Shown here: positions 1 to 8,872 of the stretch, piece after piece
How the letters are laid out: every line of letters begins with the position of its first letter
Position numbering within the stretch: position 1 is the first letter of the stretch
Assembly: GCA_029210965.1 (NCBI GenBank)
Contig: JARGFZ010000019.1
Location: 1 to 50,069 of the forward strand
DNA: 50,069 nucleotides
From: a bacterium
Lineage (GTDB): Bacteria; BMS3Abin14
Direction of reading: 5' to 3'
Position numbers and translations under genes: made by a program
Notes under the pieces: model-generated
What the model was told of the DNA's origin: nothing
Database searches by the model: none
Seen by the model: the letters and a program-made list of their open reading frames with translations, nothing else

Positions 1-48
1 TCCGCTGCCATGGAGGAGGCATTTACTACAGGGGTTTTACGAATTTAA

Positions 49-2178
49 ATGACTGGCTTTACGGGGAAGGGGACAATAAGGAGAGAAGACGCTTTTACCA
101 TCATTGTACAGAATAGCCCTATGGACATCGCGAAGGCGCTCCTTGATTTCGGATTGACCTGGCTTCTCGGACTCCTTTTCTTCTTGATCGGGGCCATCGT
201 CTTTTATATGAAACCGGGTACCGAGTCATCCCGGGCTTTCCTGTTGGCGCCGTTTACGGTGGGGATCTTCCTCATTTTTACCTACACCAGCAAGTTAACA
301 CCCGATTGGCTGAACATCATGCTCATCTTCAGCTCGACCTTTATTCCAGCAACAGTATTTCACCTCGCTGCGATGTTTCCAGCGGAACAAAAATGGGTCA
401 AAAAGCGCAAATGGATCCTGGTAATTCCGTACTCCATAGCTGCTACACTTTTCATTGCATTGGTAATATCCACAGATATATATACCGATGCTCCCAACTA
501 TCTGCTCGACTCAACGGAAATATTCAGGGGCATTGCGTTGCTTTTCTTCCTGGGGTCCATATTATTGGCGGTCATCAGAACGAAAGAACCTCTGCCCCGG
601 ACCAGGGCTATTGCTGTTTCCTTCGGGTTACCTGCGCTGATCGTGCCGACTGTACAATTGTTTTCTGGTGTTTTCTTTGACATCAGGATCGTTTCTCATC
701 CGTTATATTACATGCCGTTTTACGTGTTTTTCCCCCTCGCCACCGCTTATGCCATCATCAAACACAACATCTTTGACGTGGATGTTTTCATAAGAAGAAC
801 CGTTGGATACAGCCTGATGACCCTGTTTGTGGGTTTGTTATTTGTAGCCATGGCGGTATCAGTGAGACCCATTACCCTGCTCTTCCCCGCGATGGACAAA
901 ATATCGGGGCTCTACCCTGTCCTCTTCGCTCTGTTTGTTGTTTTCTTTTTCCGTCCCATTCAAGGCAGGCTGCAGCGGGCTGTCAATAGGCTCTTTTACC
1001 GTGAAAAATACGATTACAAAGGTGCTGTGACCACCATCAGTAATGAACTGACCACGGTCCTCGATCTCAATAAAGTCATCATTATGATCATCCATGCAGC
1101 CCGTGACGTTATGTCCATAGATTCGGCAGGAGTGATCCTTCTCCAACCGAAAGTAGGTGAATGTCCTGCCCTGTTTGTCCACGACCCCCCGGCAGGCGAT
1201 AAAGAAGAGAAGATCGAAGATATCTGCTTCGATCTGAACGATCCCGTAATATCCCTGTTGAAAGAGGAGAGGAAACTGGTCACCCGTGATGACCTCCTGG
1301 AGAATCCGAAATACAGTGAGGTCAAGGATGAATGTCTCCATCACCTGGATAAGATGAGGGGCTTTATGGCGTTGCCGTTGGTTTTCCAGGATCGCTTGAT
1401 CGGTATTCTGATTCTGGGACTTAAGAAATCAGGACGGTTCTACAACTTGGAAGACATGGATCTTTTAATCACTCTGGCAGATCAGGGAGCCATCGCCATC
1501 GAAAACGCAAAGCGGGCCGAGAGTATGAAGAGCGAGGAAGTCGTGCGGGCTAACCTTGCCAGGTACCTGTCCCCACAGGTGGTGGATCAGGTTATCAGTA
1601 AGAACGTAAAAATGGACCTGGGTGGAGAAAAAAAGGTCGTGACTGTACTGATCTCGGACATTCGTGGTTTTACCAGGCTCACGGAAACTCAGCCTCCTGA
1701 TCGTCTCGTAACTATTATCAATGGGTATTTTACCGAAATGGCGCAGGTTATCTTCGATAACCAGGGATCGTTGGACAAATATATCGGTGATGCCATCGTT
1801 GCGAGTTATGGAAGCCTCATAGAGGTCGACAACCCCACAGCCCAGGCAGTCAAAACAGCAATAGATATGATAGATCGAATGACCCGACTGAACAGGAAGT
1901 GGGCTGAGGAGTTCGACGGATTGCACATGGACATAGGAATCGGTGTTGACACGGGCGAGGTTTTCCTCGGGAATGTGGGGTCCCCGGATCGAATGGAGTT
2001 TACCGTTATCGGTTCGGCCGTCAACAACGCCCAGTTTTGTTCAGATACGGCGGGACCCAACGAGATCCTTCTTTCGGAAACGGCTGCTGCTGCCCTGGGC
2101 GCCAAAGTCGGCGTGCGGGAACTGGATGAGTTCCCTGGACAGCCGGATGCACTGAAGATACTGAAAGTGGTGAGGTGA
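49..2178 (+). CDS. Membrane-anchored GAF / class III nucleotide cyclase-like protein
   Basis: About eight or nine hydrophobic helices (roughly residues 30-310) are followed by a linker typical of 7TM-type sensor proteins (FRPIQGRLQRAVNRLFYREK), a GAF domain (about 345-490) and a C-terminal class III cyclase homology domain (about 530-700). Metal-binding Asp537 (ISDIRGFT) and Asp581 (YIGDAI), base-reading Lys577 and Thr652, and catalytic Asn659 are present. The transition-state Arg expected four residues after the Asn is Phe663, so activity is doubtful. A family member would make cAMP or cGMP at the inner membrane in response to a signal. The start is uncertain: ATG at 49 gives a 24-residue non-membrane lead, and ATG at 121 begins just before the first helix; neither has a good ribosome site. 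A cyclic-nucleotide-binding protein is encoded about 3 kb downstream. Confidence 0.85.
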   Translation: MTGFTGKGTIRREDAFTIIVQNSPMDIAKALLDFGLTWLLGLLFFLIGAIVFYMKPGTESSRAFLLAPFTVGIFLIFTYTSKLTPDWLNIMLIFSSTFIPATVFHLAAMFPAEQKWVKKRKWILVIPYSIAATLFIALVISTDIYTDAPNYLLDSTEIFRGIALLFFLGSILLAVIRTKEPLPRTRAIAVSFGLPALIVPTVQLFSGVFFDIRIVSHPLYYMPFYVFFPLATAYAIIKHNIFDVDVFIRRTVGYSLMTLFVGLLFVAMAVSVRPITLLFPAMDKISGLYPVLFALFVVFFFRPIQGRLQRAVNRLFYREKYDYKGAVTTISNELTTVLDLNKVIIMIIHAARDVMSIDSAGVILLQPKVGECPALFVHDPPAGDKEEKIEDICFDLNDPVISLLKEERKLVTRDDLLENPKYSEVKDECLHHLDKMRGFMALPLVFQDRLIGILILGLKKSGRFYNLEDMDLLITLADQGAIAIENAKRAESMKSEEVVRANLARYLSPQVVDQVISKNVKMDLGGEKKVVTVLISDIRGFTRLTETQPPDRLVTIINGYFTEMAQVIFDNQGSLDKYIGDAIVASYGSLIEVDNPTAQAVKTAIDMIDRMTRLNRKWAEEFDGLHMDIGIGVDTGEVFLGNVGSPDRMEFTVIGSAVNNAQFCSDTAGPNEILLSETAAAALGAKVGVRELDEFPGQPDALKILKVVR

Positions 2179-2239
2179 CAACTTCAACAGAAAAGCGGCC
2201 GCATCTCTTCCCTTCGTTGTAAGAGCCCCTGGGGCCGGG

Positions 2240-3823
2240 ATGAAACATATGCTCGTGGTTGCAGTCCTGTCCATGGTGAGTGCCGCACTGCTCATCCTGT
2301 CCTCTCCCGGTTATGGATACTCCTTTCTAGCCTGGGTCGCCTTGGTCCCGCTGCTCATTGTCATAAAAAGTTCCAGGCTTTCGGAATCGTTCATTTATTC
2401 CCTGTTGGCCGGACAGCTCTTCTACTTCGGACACCTTTCCTGGATGTACAGCATCGATGGAATCTCACCTGTCATCTTCGCGCTGCTGGGGCTTGTCAAT
2501 GCCTGGCTATTCGGCCTCTTCGGATTTGCAGCCAGCCTCCTAAAAAGAGAGCGCGCTTTTGACGTCATCCTGTTTCCAGCATTGTGGGCGCTGATCGAGT
2601 ACCTTCACCACCACCAAGGTTTCCTCTCCCTCACCTGGGGGACCCTCGCCTACACTCAGTATGAGGTTCCCGCTGTGAACTGGATCGCCTCTTTAACGGG
2701 TATTTACGGCATCTCTTTTCTCATCGTGTTCGTAAATGCATGTATCGCTCATGCCATTATTAGTCTTAATTTTCAAACTATTGCGAAGGAAAACCAGGGG
2801 GGTGCCCAATTCGCTTTCCCCGGTGTCAGAGCACTTTTGCTGCCTGCTGTTGTCATGGTTCTGATCCTTGCCATAGGTATGGTCAGGACTTTCCCTGATG
2901 ACATTTCTGCCGGCGATTGCATCAAGGCGGGCCTCGTCCAGGCAGGGCTGCCGGGATACAGCTCTTCTACTGATGATGAAAAGAGGGAGGCGTTAAGGCG
3001 CCTGAAGCAGTTAAGCCTGGCAGCTGCTGCAGAGCACCCGGCATTCATTGTGTGGCCCGAAACGGCAGTTCCCGGGAAGATCCCTTACGACAGCATCATG
3101 GTCAAAATGTTGTCCCGTATTTCCGACGAGTCAGGTGCTTCTCTCCTTGTGGGAGCCGCGGGTTACGATAAGTTCCAGTCCAGCGAAAGGCAGCAGACCG
3201 GCATAGCAAACTCCGCTTTTCTCTTTAAACCTGGTGAGAGGATAGTAGGGCGATATGAAAAGATCATGCTCGTACCGTTCAACGAATATCTCCCACTGCG
3301 GGGAAAGATAACATGGCCTCGATGGATCGTGGGGTCCAACTGGAAAAATGCCCAACCCGGGAGCGAGATGACCATCCTGGAGGCGGATGGCCTGAGGTTT
3401 GGCGTCCAGATCTGCTGGGAAAACCTCTTCCCCGATCACTTCCGGAAGGTTTCAGCTCAAGGGGTGGATTTTATGGTCAGCATTACCAACGAATCTTTCG
3501 TCAAAGCTCCTGCCGCCAGGGAGCAGATGCTGGCTTTTAACATTTTCCGTGCCATCGAGAATCATGTCTCCATCCTGCGTGCGGCTTCAACGGGTATTTC
3601 AGCGATGATAAGTCCGAAGGGGGAAATAACAGCAATGATTAAGGATGAGCACGGCAAGCCTGAATACGGCGCTGGAATGCTTGTGGATAAGGTTCAGGCC
3701 ACCTCCCAACGCTCCTTCTACAATCGGCACGGTGACTGGTTCGTTGTTGCACTCGCCCTGCTCATGTGTGTATATTTTTGTTTCTTACTTGGGGAAACAC
3801 TTTTCAGACTTAAAAACAGGTGA
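2240..3823 (+). CDS. lnt: Apolipoprotein N-acyltransferase
   Basis: Lnt transfers an acyl chain from phospholipid to the N-terminal cysteine of lipoproteins in the inner membrane, the last step of lipoprotein maturation. The 527-residue length is normal. The first about 220 residues are hydrophobic helices, followed by a nitrilase-type domain with the catalytic triad Glu274 (VWPETAVPG), Lys341 (GRYEKIMLVPFNEYLP) and Cys392 (FGVQICWENLFP), and a final membrane helix near the C-terminus. The ATG at 2240 follows a GGGGCCGGG stretch rather than a clean Shine-Dalgarno site. It lies 61 bp after the cyclase gene and may be cotranscribed. The window encodes at least two likely lipoprotein substrates (12775-13200 and 15462-15854). 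Confidence 0.95.
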   Translation: MKHMLVVAVLSMVSAALLILSSPGYGYSFLAWVALVPLLIVIKSSRLSESFIYSLLAGQLFYFGHLSWMYSIDGISPVIFALLGLVNAWLFGLFGFAASLLKRERAFDVILFPALWALIEYLHHHQGFLSLTWGTLAYTQYEVPAVNWIASLTGIYGISFLIVFVNACIAHAIISLNFQTIAKENQGGAQFAFPGVRALLLPAVVMVLILAIGMVRTFPDDISAGDCIKAGLVQAGLPGYSSSTDDEKREALRRLKQLSLAAAAEHPAFIVWPETAVPGKIPYDSIMVKMLSRISDESGASLLVGAAGYDKFQSSERQQTGIANSAFLFKPGERIVGRYEKIMLVPFNEYLPLRGKITWPRWIVGSNWKNAQPGSEMTILEADGLRFGVQICWENLFPDHFRKVSAQGVDFMVSITNESFVKAPAAREQMLAFNIFRAIENHVSILRAASTGISAMISPKGEITAMIKDEHGKPEYGAGMLVDKVQATSQRSFYNRHGDWFVVALALLMCVYFCFLLGETLFRLKNR

Positions 3824-3876
3824 TCAGGCTTTTACGGCCTTTGTTGTATTCGTACCCCTGACTGGGGTTCGTTATA

Positions 3877-5201
3877 ATGATCATGGAGAATCCGTGGGGG
3901 ATCGGTCCGTGGTCGGGTGCGTGGGAGGGTAAAATAGGGAAGCGACGTTTTAACTGTGTGCTGGCTCTGGGATTTTTTGTGTCTTTGGGGATAGGTGGTG
4001 CGGCTCTTGGGGATTCGGCCATGGTCCTACCGAAGGGAGTGTCCTCAGTCAACGTCATCTATTACAACTACTTTGACATCGACGAAAGGTACGACCCCGA
4101 CGGAGATGCAGAGGACATCGCCGCCAACTACAATGCCGACCTTAACAGCACAGTATTCCCTTCACTGGCTCTCCTGGAGGCTTCGGCGGGTGGTCCTCTG
4201 CCCGACGGATCTGCCACCCTGGGACAATCCCTGGTCGATTTCACCCTTAAATACAGGTGGTGGGAGATCGCCTATGCATACGGGCTTTCTGACCGGCTGA
4301 CCCTGGGAATCCTTATTCCTTACAACAACTCTAAAAACAACGTCAATGCCGTCATCGACAGCACAACAGCTACAGTAGGTGTTATCCCCGTAGTGCCATA
4401 TCTTGTTCCCACACCCCTCGTAGGGGGGCCAGGGACGCCTTTGACCACACAACAACACAACAGGTCCAGGACCTTCTTGGCGCAGGTCTGGACGCGGACG
4501 GCAACGGATCGGTGGATATCCCCGGTTTCGGTTACGATCCCGTCGAATCCTGGTCCGATGGCGGTATCGGAGACATCGAACTCCTGGCTAAGTACAAATT
4601 GTATGATGATAATGATTGGAGGCTGGCTTTTACTGGCGGTATCCGAATGCCAACTGGAGACGTTGACGATCCGGACAACCTGGTCGACGTCCCCTTCGGT
4701 GACGGCACCACCGATCTCATCCTCCGGTTCCATACGGACTACACAGGTGTAGATAAACTTTTCCTGAACGCTACCTTAAAATACGATATCCAGCTTTCCA
4801 GTGAGGAGATTAAAAGGGTCCCGGACGATGTCAACCTCCCACTTACGGCCAACAAGGAAAAGGTTGATCTGGATCTTGGAGATGTCCTTGACCTGGAACT
4901 GATGGGAAAATATTCCCTGTCCAGGGAGTGGTCTATTGGGCTCAAGTACAGGTACACGGCCAAGGGCAAGGACAAGGTGGACGGGAATTCCGGATTCGCA
5001 TACTCCTCCCTGGAGGCGGAGACTGACTTTACATCCCACATGGGCTTTCTCCTCGTGGGGTATTCCACAGTGGGGAAATATATGGATGAGAAGACCGGGA
5101 TTCCCTTTGACCTGAACCTGGCCTACCGGGACAGGTTCGCGGGGACGAACAACGTGACTGTTTCCCAGTTCATCTCTGTTGATTTCAGTCTGTATTTTTG
5201 A
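3877..5201 (+). pseudogene. Outer-membrane beta-barrel-like protein, frameshifted
   Basis: The first part (from 3877) has a signal peptide (about residues 22-45, hydrophobic, ending near ALGDS) and reads in one frame to about 4450. From about 4450 the homologous-looking sequence (DLLGAGLDADGNGSVDIPGF, then GDIELLAKYKLYDD) continues in another frame to a stop at 5201, ending in SVDFSLYF with a terminal Phe as in many outer-membrane barrels. The switch falls in a CA/CAA microrepeat at about 4446-4463, so a one-base loss or two-base gain there explains it. Alternating amphipathic strands suggest a porin-like or transporter-like barrel of unknown substrate. It could be a true pseudogene or an assembly error. 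Start ATG 3877 or 3883. Confidence 0.7.
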
Positions 5202-5248
5202 CGCTGATCAGGGAGGATATTAGGAAAGGCAGGCGGTACTCAGACAGG

Positions 5249-5722
5249 CTATTCCGACGGCTCGGGCGGGTCCTCGCCGTGGATGCTCTCGCAGGTGACG
5301 AGGCGCTCGGTAAGGGTTCTGGCGCGGCGGCTCATGGCCTGAAAGATGGAGAAGATGAGGGAGGCGTCATCGTAGATGGCTCTTATCAGCCGGGTCCGGT
5401 CGATCTGCAGGATGCTCGTTCGCCCGTCCGCGGTGGCAGTGGCGTAGCGGGGCATGATCTTGTCGTCGGCAAGGGCGGCGATGCCGAAGGCCTCCCCGGG
5501 CCCCACCGCCGCGATCTCGACCTCTCTGCCGTTGGGCAGAGTCGTGACCAGGCGGACCTTCCCTGTCTGAACAATGTAAATGGCGTTGTCCATGTCCCCT
5601 TCGCGGAAGATAGCCTCCCCGTGAGCATATTCCCTGCCCAGGAGGTCCGCACCTGAATGATTGCTATCAAAACTGGAGTGTTCCACATGTTCTCCATGGA
5701 CGTCGGCAGACCGCTCGGACAT
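5249..5722 (-). CDS. Single-domain cyclic-nucleotide-binding protein (atypical)
   Basis: A stand-alone Crp/PKA-type cNMP-binding domain of 157 residues with no DNA-binding helix-turn-helix. Residues about 28-140 show the beta-roll pattern (FREGDMDNAIYIVQTGKVRL) and a phosphate-binding cassette. In the cassette the usual Phe-Gly-Glu is Phe-Gly-Ile (Ile81), so the Glu that binds the ribose 2'-OH is missing, while the phosphate-binding Arg (Arg92 in MPRYATA) is kept. It may bind another ligand or act without one. ATG 5722 is preferred; an in-frame TTG 15 bases upstream is possible. It is transcribed away from the gene at 6121, with a perfect palindrome in the shared upstream region. Confidence 0.8.
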   Translation of the reverse strand: MSERSADVHGEHVEHSSFDSNHSGADLLGREYAHGEAIFREGDMDNAIYIVQTGKVRLVTTLPNGREVEIAAVGPGEAFGIAALADDKIMPRYATATADGRTSILQIDRTRLIRAIYDDASLIFSIFQAMSRRARTLTERLVTCESIHGEDPPEPSE

Positions 5723-5788
5723 ACCGTTTTCTTGCAAGCTTAACTGCTGACATTTTACATGAATTTATCCAATTCGCTAGCAACGTGT

Positions 5789-5804
5789 CTGTACATCCGT
5801 ACAG
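5789..5804. promoter_or_regulatory. Perfect inverted repeat, candidate operator
   Basis: CTGTAC-N4-GTACAG lies about 67 bp upstream of the cNMP-binding gene and in the shared upstream region of the divergent gene at 6121. The symmetry suits a dimeric regulator. No regulator or transcription start is known, so this is a candidate only. Confidence 0.3.
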
Positions 5805-6120
5805 CATTTCCCCTCCCAGGGGTGTTGCATAAATACTTCACTGCAGTTGGGAGTGTTGCAAATATGTAACACTTGACACCCCTCCCATCCCCATTTTCCG
5901 ACCACGGATGACCCCCTGGTTATCAGGTTTAATATGGATTTTCTTTTACAAAAGCCCCATTTTAAAAGGCCCAGAGCCGGTAACCTTGTAGCGCACCGTT
6001 GTCTGGCGGTTGCCACCGCTGAAACGGCACGCATATTGCTCTATACTTCAGATTAATAGGTGAATGAAAACATTCTGCGGAGGCAATTCGCCAGCAGGTA
6101 TATAGATCGGGGGAAATGTT
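5805..6120. other. Divergent intergenic region
   Basis: No convincing gene. Two imperfect direct repeats starting GTGTTGCA occur near 5822 and 5853, followed by a TTGACA-like hexamer near 5872. A good ribosome site (GGGGGAAA) just before 6121 belongs to the next gene. Confidence 0.4.
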
Positions 6121-6372
6121 ATGCACAGCGTGAAAAATTATTTGGTTGGATTAAAAAGGTCCATTTTTCACCGGGGCGAAGATTTTGCTCTTGAGGGCGG
6201 GATCTCCTTCGGGCCGGGCAGCGGTGACCCCAAGGGCAATTTCTATAACCCCAGACTCTCCTTTTACTGGGAGCAGCCGGATTCAGTCCAGTTGGATGAA
6301 GGCTCCAGTGAGGGAAAGCGGATCCTGAGCAGCTGGTTCTCGAAAATGAGTAAACTGAGAAAGACCGCCTGA
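6121..6372 (+). CDS. Small hypothetical protein (83 aa)
   Basis: I do not recognise a family. The reading frame begins with ATG 6121 behind a strong GGGGGAAATGTT ribosome site and ends 51 bp before a strong terminator, which supports a real gene. The protein is soluble, basic near both ends, with a central Gly/Pro/Phe-rich stretch (ISFGPGSGDPKGNFYNPRLS) and no membrane segment or signal peptide. It is convergent with another small unknown gene across the terminator. Confidence 0.55.
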   Translation: MHSVKNYLVGLKRSIFHRGEDFALEGGISFGPGSGDPKGNFYNPRLSFYWEQPDSVQLDEGSSEGKRILSSWFSKMSKLRKTA

Positions 6373-6423
6373 GAGAACTTCTAGCGCACTTTAATTTCAG
6401 ATCACAAAAAGTACGTTGTGATT

Positions 6424-6470
6424 AACAAGCAGGGCCCCTACCTTCCGGTAGGGGCCCTGCTTGTTTGTTT
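6424..6470. terminator. Bidirectional intrinsic terminator
   Basis: A perfect 19-bp inverted repeat (arms 6424-6442 and 6447-6465) with a TTCC loop, GC-rich in the middle and flanked by A-rich sequence on the left and T-rich on the right. It sits between two convergent small genes and should stop transcription from both. Confidence 0.9.
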
Positions 6471-6493
6471 ATGATTACTGGTTATTCGAAGCT

Positions 6494-6745
6494 TTATTCG
6501 AGAGGCGTTGTGCCTTCCTCTTCGTAATTCCAGTTCATGCGGCGCTGGAACTCAAGAGCGATCCAGTTCTTGGTGTCCGCGTCGAGTTTCTTGGTGACCG
6601 TTCCTTTGTCTGATCCACACGTTTTTACGCGTGCCTCAAGTTCCTTATCGTGCCACTCCTTGGCATCATGTTTTACATCCTTCATGATGTCCTCTTTGGT
6701 GCGCCTGTAGTTCATTCCCGGGATGATCAAGTGATCGTATTCCAT
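6494..6745 (-). CDS. Small hypothetical protein (83 aa)
   Basis: No family recognised. ATG 6745 is chosen because AAGGGAG precedes it at good spacing; a longer frame reaches 6787 but has no such site. The product is charged and soluble, rich in Lys, Asp and Glu (YRRTKEDIMKDVKHDAKEWH), probably helical, with one Cys. It converges on the terminator at 6424-6470. Confidence 0.55.
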   Translation of the reverse strand: MEYDHLIIPGMNYRRTKEDIMKDVKHDAKEWHDKELEARVKTCGSDKGTVTKKLDADTKNWIALEFQRRMNWNYEEEGTTPLE

Positions 6746-7228
6746 GATTCTCACTCCCTTCAACCTCTCCTGCTTTAACGACTCCAAACTATGAAAAGAA
6801 TTGTTCTTCTCGCTCTTTAAATTTAACTCCTACTGACTCGATTACAACAGTATATAATGAATTAATAATATATGGGGTTTCCTTTTTTATGGAAAGGCAG
6901 GTACCGAGGGATCCCGCCGTTGTCGGGACCAAACAGCTGGACAACTGTGAAAGCTGAAAACCCAATCTGGTAATCGCTTATGCGGAAATTCAAAAACCAG
7001 TTGAATTTGTTGTTTTTCTTCCTGAGTTCCTCTTGATAAGCTACTAATCTGAGGTAGAATTATGTGTGCCCCAGTTTGGGGAATCCCATCCTGAATCCCA
7101 TCGTTTGCGCTTTATCCAAATGCCCGATCGTTTCGGCAGATCTGCCATTCACACGGGGGTGCTTGATGAAGCGGCTATTTGTTTTTTTGGCAATTCCGTC
7201 AATATATTAAAAACAGGAGAGTCAGACC
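6746..7228. other. Intergenic region
   Basis: AT-rich around 6840-6890, then a weak hairpin near 6911-6927. No gene with a ribosome site was seen. A promoter-like pair lies at 7033-7060. Confidence 0.4.
7033..7060 (+). promoter_or_regulatory. Candidate sigma-70 promoter for the aldo/keto reductase gene
   Basis: TTGATA (7033-7038), a 16-bp spacer and TAGAAT (7055-7060), each matching five of six consensus bases. It would give a leader of about 160 nt before the start at 7229. Confidence 0.35.
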
Positions 7229-8257
7229 ATGAAATACAAACAACTTGGAAGAACAGGGCTGCTCGTTTCGGAACTGTGTTTCGGGACCATGACCTTCGGC
7301 GGGAAAGGTTTCTGGAAAGCCATCGGACAGTTGCCCCAGGCCGCTGCCAACGATCTCATCGACCGCGTGCTGGAGGCGGGTGTCAACTTTATCGACACGG
7401 CCAACGTCTACTCCGAGGGGGAATCTGAAAAGATCCTGGGAAAAGCCCTGGGGAAGCGCCGCAAGGATGTCGTACTGGCGACAAAAGTGTTCAGCCGGAT
7501 GGGTCCGGGGCCCAATGAAACAGGGCTGTCCCGCGCTCACATCATGCAGGCTGTGGAAGACAGCCTGACCCGGCTGGGTACCGATTACATCGACCTTTAT
7601 CAGATCCACGGTTTTGACGCCCTCACCCCCATGGAGGAGACCCTGCGGGCCCTGGACGATCTGGTCCACTCCGGGAAGGTCCGATACATCGGATGTTCCA
7701 ACCTGGCGGCCTGGCAATTGATGAAAGCCCTCTGGATCTCCGACAAATGTAATCTGCACCGTTTTGAGAGTCTCCAGGCTTATTACACCATTGCCAGCCG
7801 GGAACTCGAGCGGGAACTCGTACCGCTCCTGGAGGACCAGAACCTGGGCCTGATGGTCTGGAGCCCCCTGGCAGGAGGACTTTTAACCGGGAAATTCGAC
7901 CGGGAGGGCAAGGGCCCCGGCAATGCCCGCCGCGCTGATTTTGATTTTCCGCTGGTGGATAAGGAGCGGGCCTTTGACCTTGTGGACGTGATGCGGGAAA
8001 TAGCAGAAGATAAGGGTGTAACCGTGGCACAGGTGGCCCTGAGCTGGCTTCTGCACCAGCCCGTTGTCACCAGTGTGATCATCGGGGCCAAAACTCCGGA
8101 GCAGCTGAACGAAAACCTCGCCGCCCCGGATGTCCAGCTGTCTCAGGACGACCTGGCCCGTCTTAAAGATGCCAGCGAACTGCCTCCAGAGTATCCCGGC
8201 TGGATGATCAATCGGCAATCCAGACACCGCTTCCCGGAAACACCGGAAGACGAGTGA
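7229..8257 (+). CDS. Aldo/keto reductase
   Basis: A (beta/alpha)8 NADPH-dependent carbonyl reductase. The catalytic tetrad is intact: Asp56 and Tyr61 (NFIDTANVYSEGESE), Lys86 (VVLATKVF) and His127 (DLYQIHGFD). The C-terminal cofactor region is also recognisable (SVIIGAKTPEQLNENL). The 342-residue length is typical of the AKR11-13-like bacterial group. The start has AGGAGA at good spacing. The gene stands alone, and the substrate cannot be told from sequence. Confidence 0.93.
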   Translation: MKYKQLGRTGLLVSELCFGTMTFGGKGFWKAIGQLPQAAANDLIDRVLEAGVNFIDTANVYSEGESEKILGKALGKRRKDVVLATKVFSRMGPGPNETGLSRAHIMQAVEDSLTRLGTDYIDLYQIHGFDALTPMEETLRALDDLVHSGKVRYIGCSNLAAWQLMKALWISDKCNLHRFESLQAYYTIASRELERELVPLLEDQNLGLMVWSPLAGGLLTGKFDREGKGPGNARRADFDFPLVDKERAFDLVDVMREIAEDKGVTVAQVALSWLLHQPVVTSVIIGAKTPEQLNENLAAPDVQLSQDDLARLKDASELPPEYPGWMINRQSRHRFPETPEDE

Positions 8258-8872
8258 TAAGCTAAAGGATCGTAGGGTCGTGCCCTGCCGGGTCGAAGCT
8301 TTAGCGAAAACCGATGCCGCTCCTTCGACAAGCTCCCATCGACTGAGCTCAGGGCAGGGCAGGCAGAGGACACGGAGGAATACATGATCTGGGGGAAAGA
8401 ACGGTTCCTGCGAGAGCAGAGCGTAGAACCCAGAACGCAGAATAAACTGACTACGGATCACGGATCACAAATACAGAACGCTGGAAAAAATCTAACCTTG
8501 CGTCATTCCGGGCAACGACCCGGAATCCAGCCTGGATTGCCTGTCCCGAGCCCAGTCGAGGGGTCATGGCGAACCCTAAAACAGTCCCGATTTTTTACTC
8601 TTCCTCCCCCTATGGAGGGGGACTTCGGAATAAATAGGATAGGATTTCACCATCCCCTCAGTCCCCTCCCCTCAAGGGAGGGGAGGTTGCGGAAGCGGAT
8701 TCCTGATAGGAGGATTGAGGTGGGGGTAACTGGAATTCAGCCATGTGAAGCGATCTCAGGTTTTTGAGATCTGAGATCTGAGATTTGAGATTCGCCCTTT
8801 TTGCAGGGACACTCTTCGATCACGCCATCGGCGTCACTCAGGGCAGGCACGAGGGTTTCAAGTCCGCTCCCG
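8258..8872. other. Repeat-rich intergenic region
   Basis: No gene. It holds a gene-end mosaic of dispersed repeats: a CCTTCGACAAGCTC-type segment near 8323, a heptamer array at 8416-8443 (units such as GTAGAAC and CCAGAAC), ACGGATC twice at 8453-8466, a CGTCATTCCGGGC ... ACCCGGAATCCAG pair at about 8502-8530, and the 244-bp repeat described separately. Confidence 0.6.
8563..8806 (+). repeat. Long dispersed repeat, copy 1 (inverted partner at 24857-25094)
   Basis: About 240 bp nearly identical to the reverse complement of 24857-25094. It contains two internal hairpins (TCCCCCTATGGAGGGGGA and a CCCTCCCCTCAAGGGAGGGG type) and ends in a heptamer array (8766-8793) of four GAGATCT-like units. The partner has three units. 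No coding capacity. Confidence 0.9.

Noticed and set aside
5777-6034. 85-codon open frame on the minus strand in the divergent region
   Set aside because: No ribosome site, no recognisable composition, and it covers the palindrome and promoter area.
8380-8767. 127-codon open frame across the repeat region after the aldo/keto reductase
   Set aside because: It is composed of dispersed repeats also found inverted at 24857-25094, with no protein-like features.
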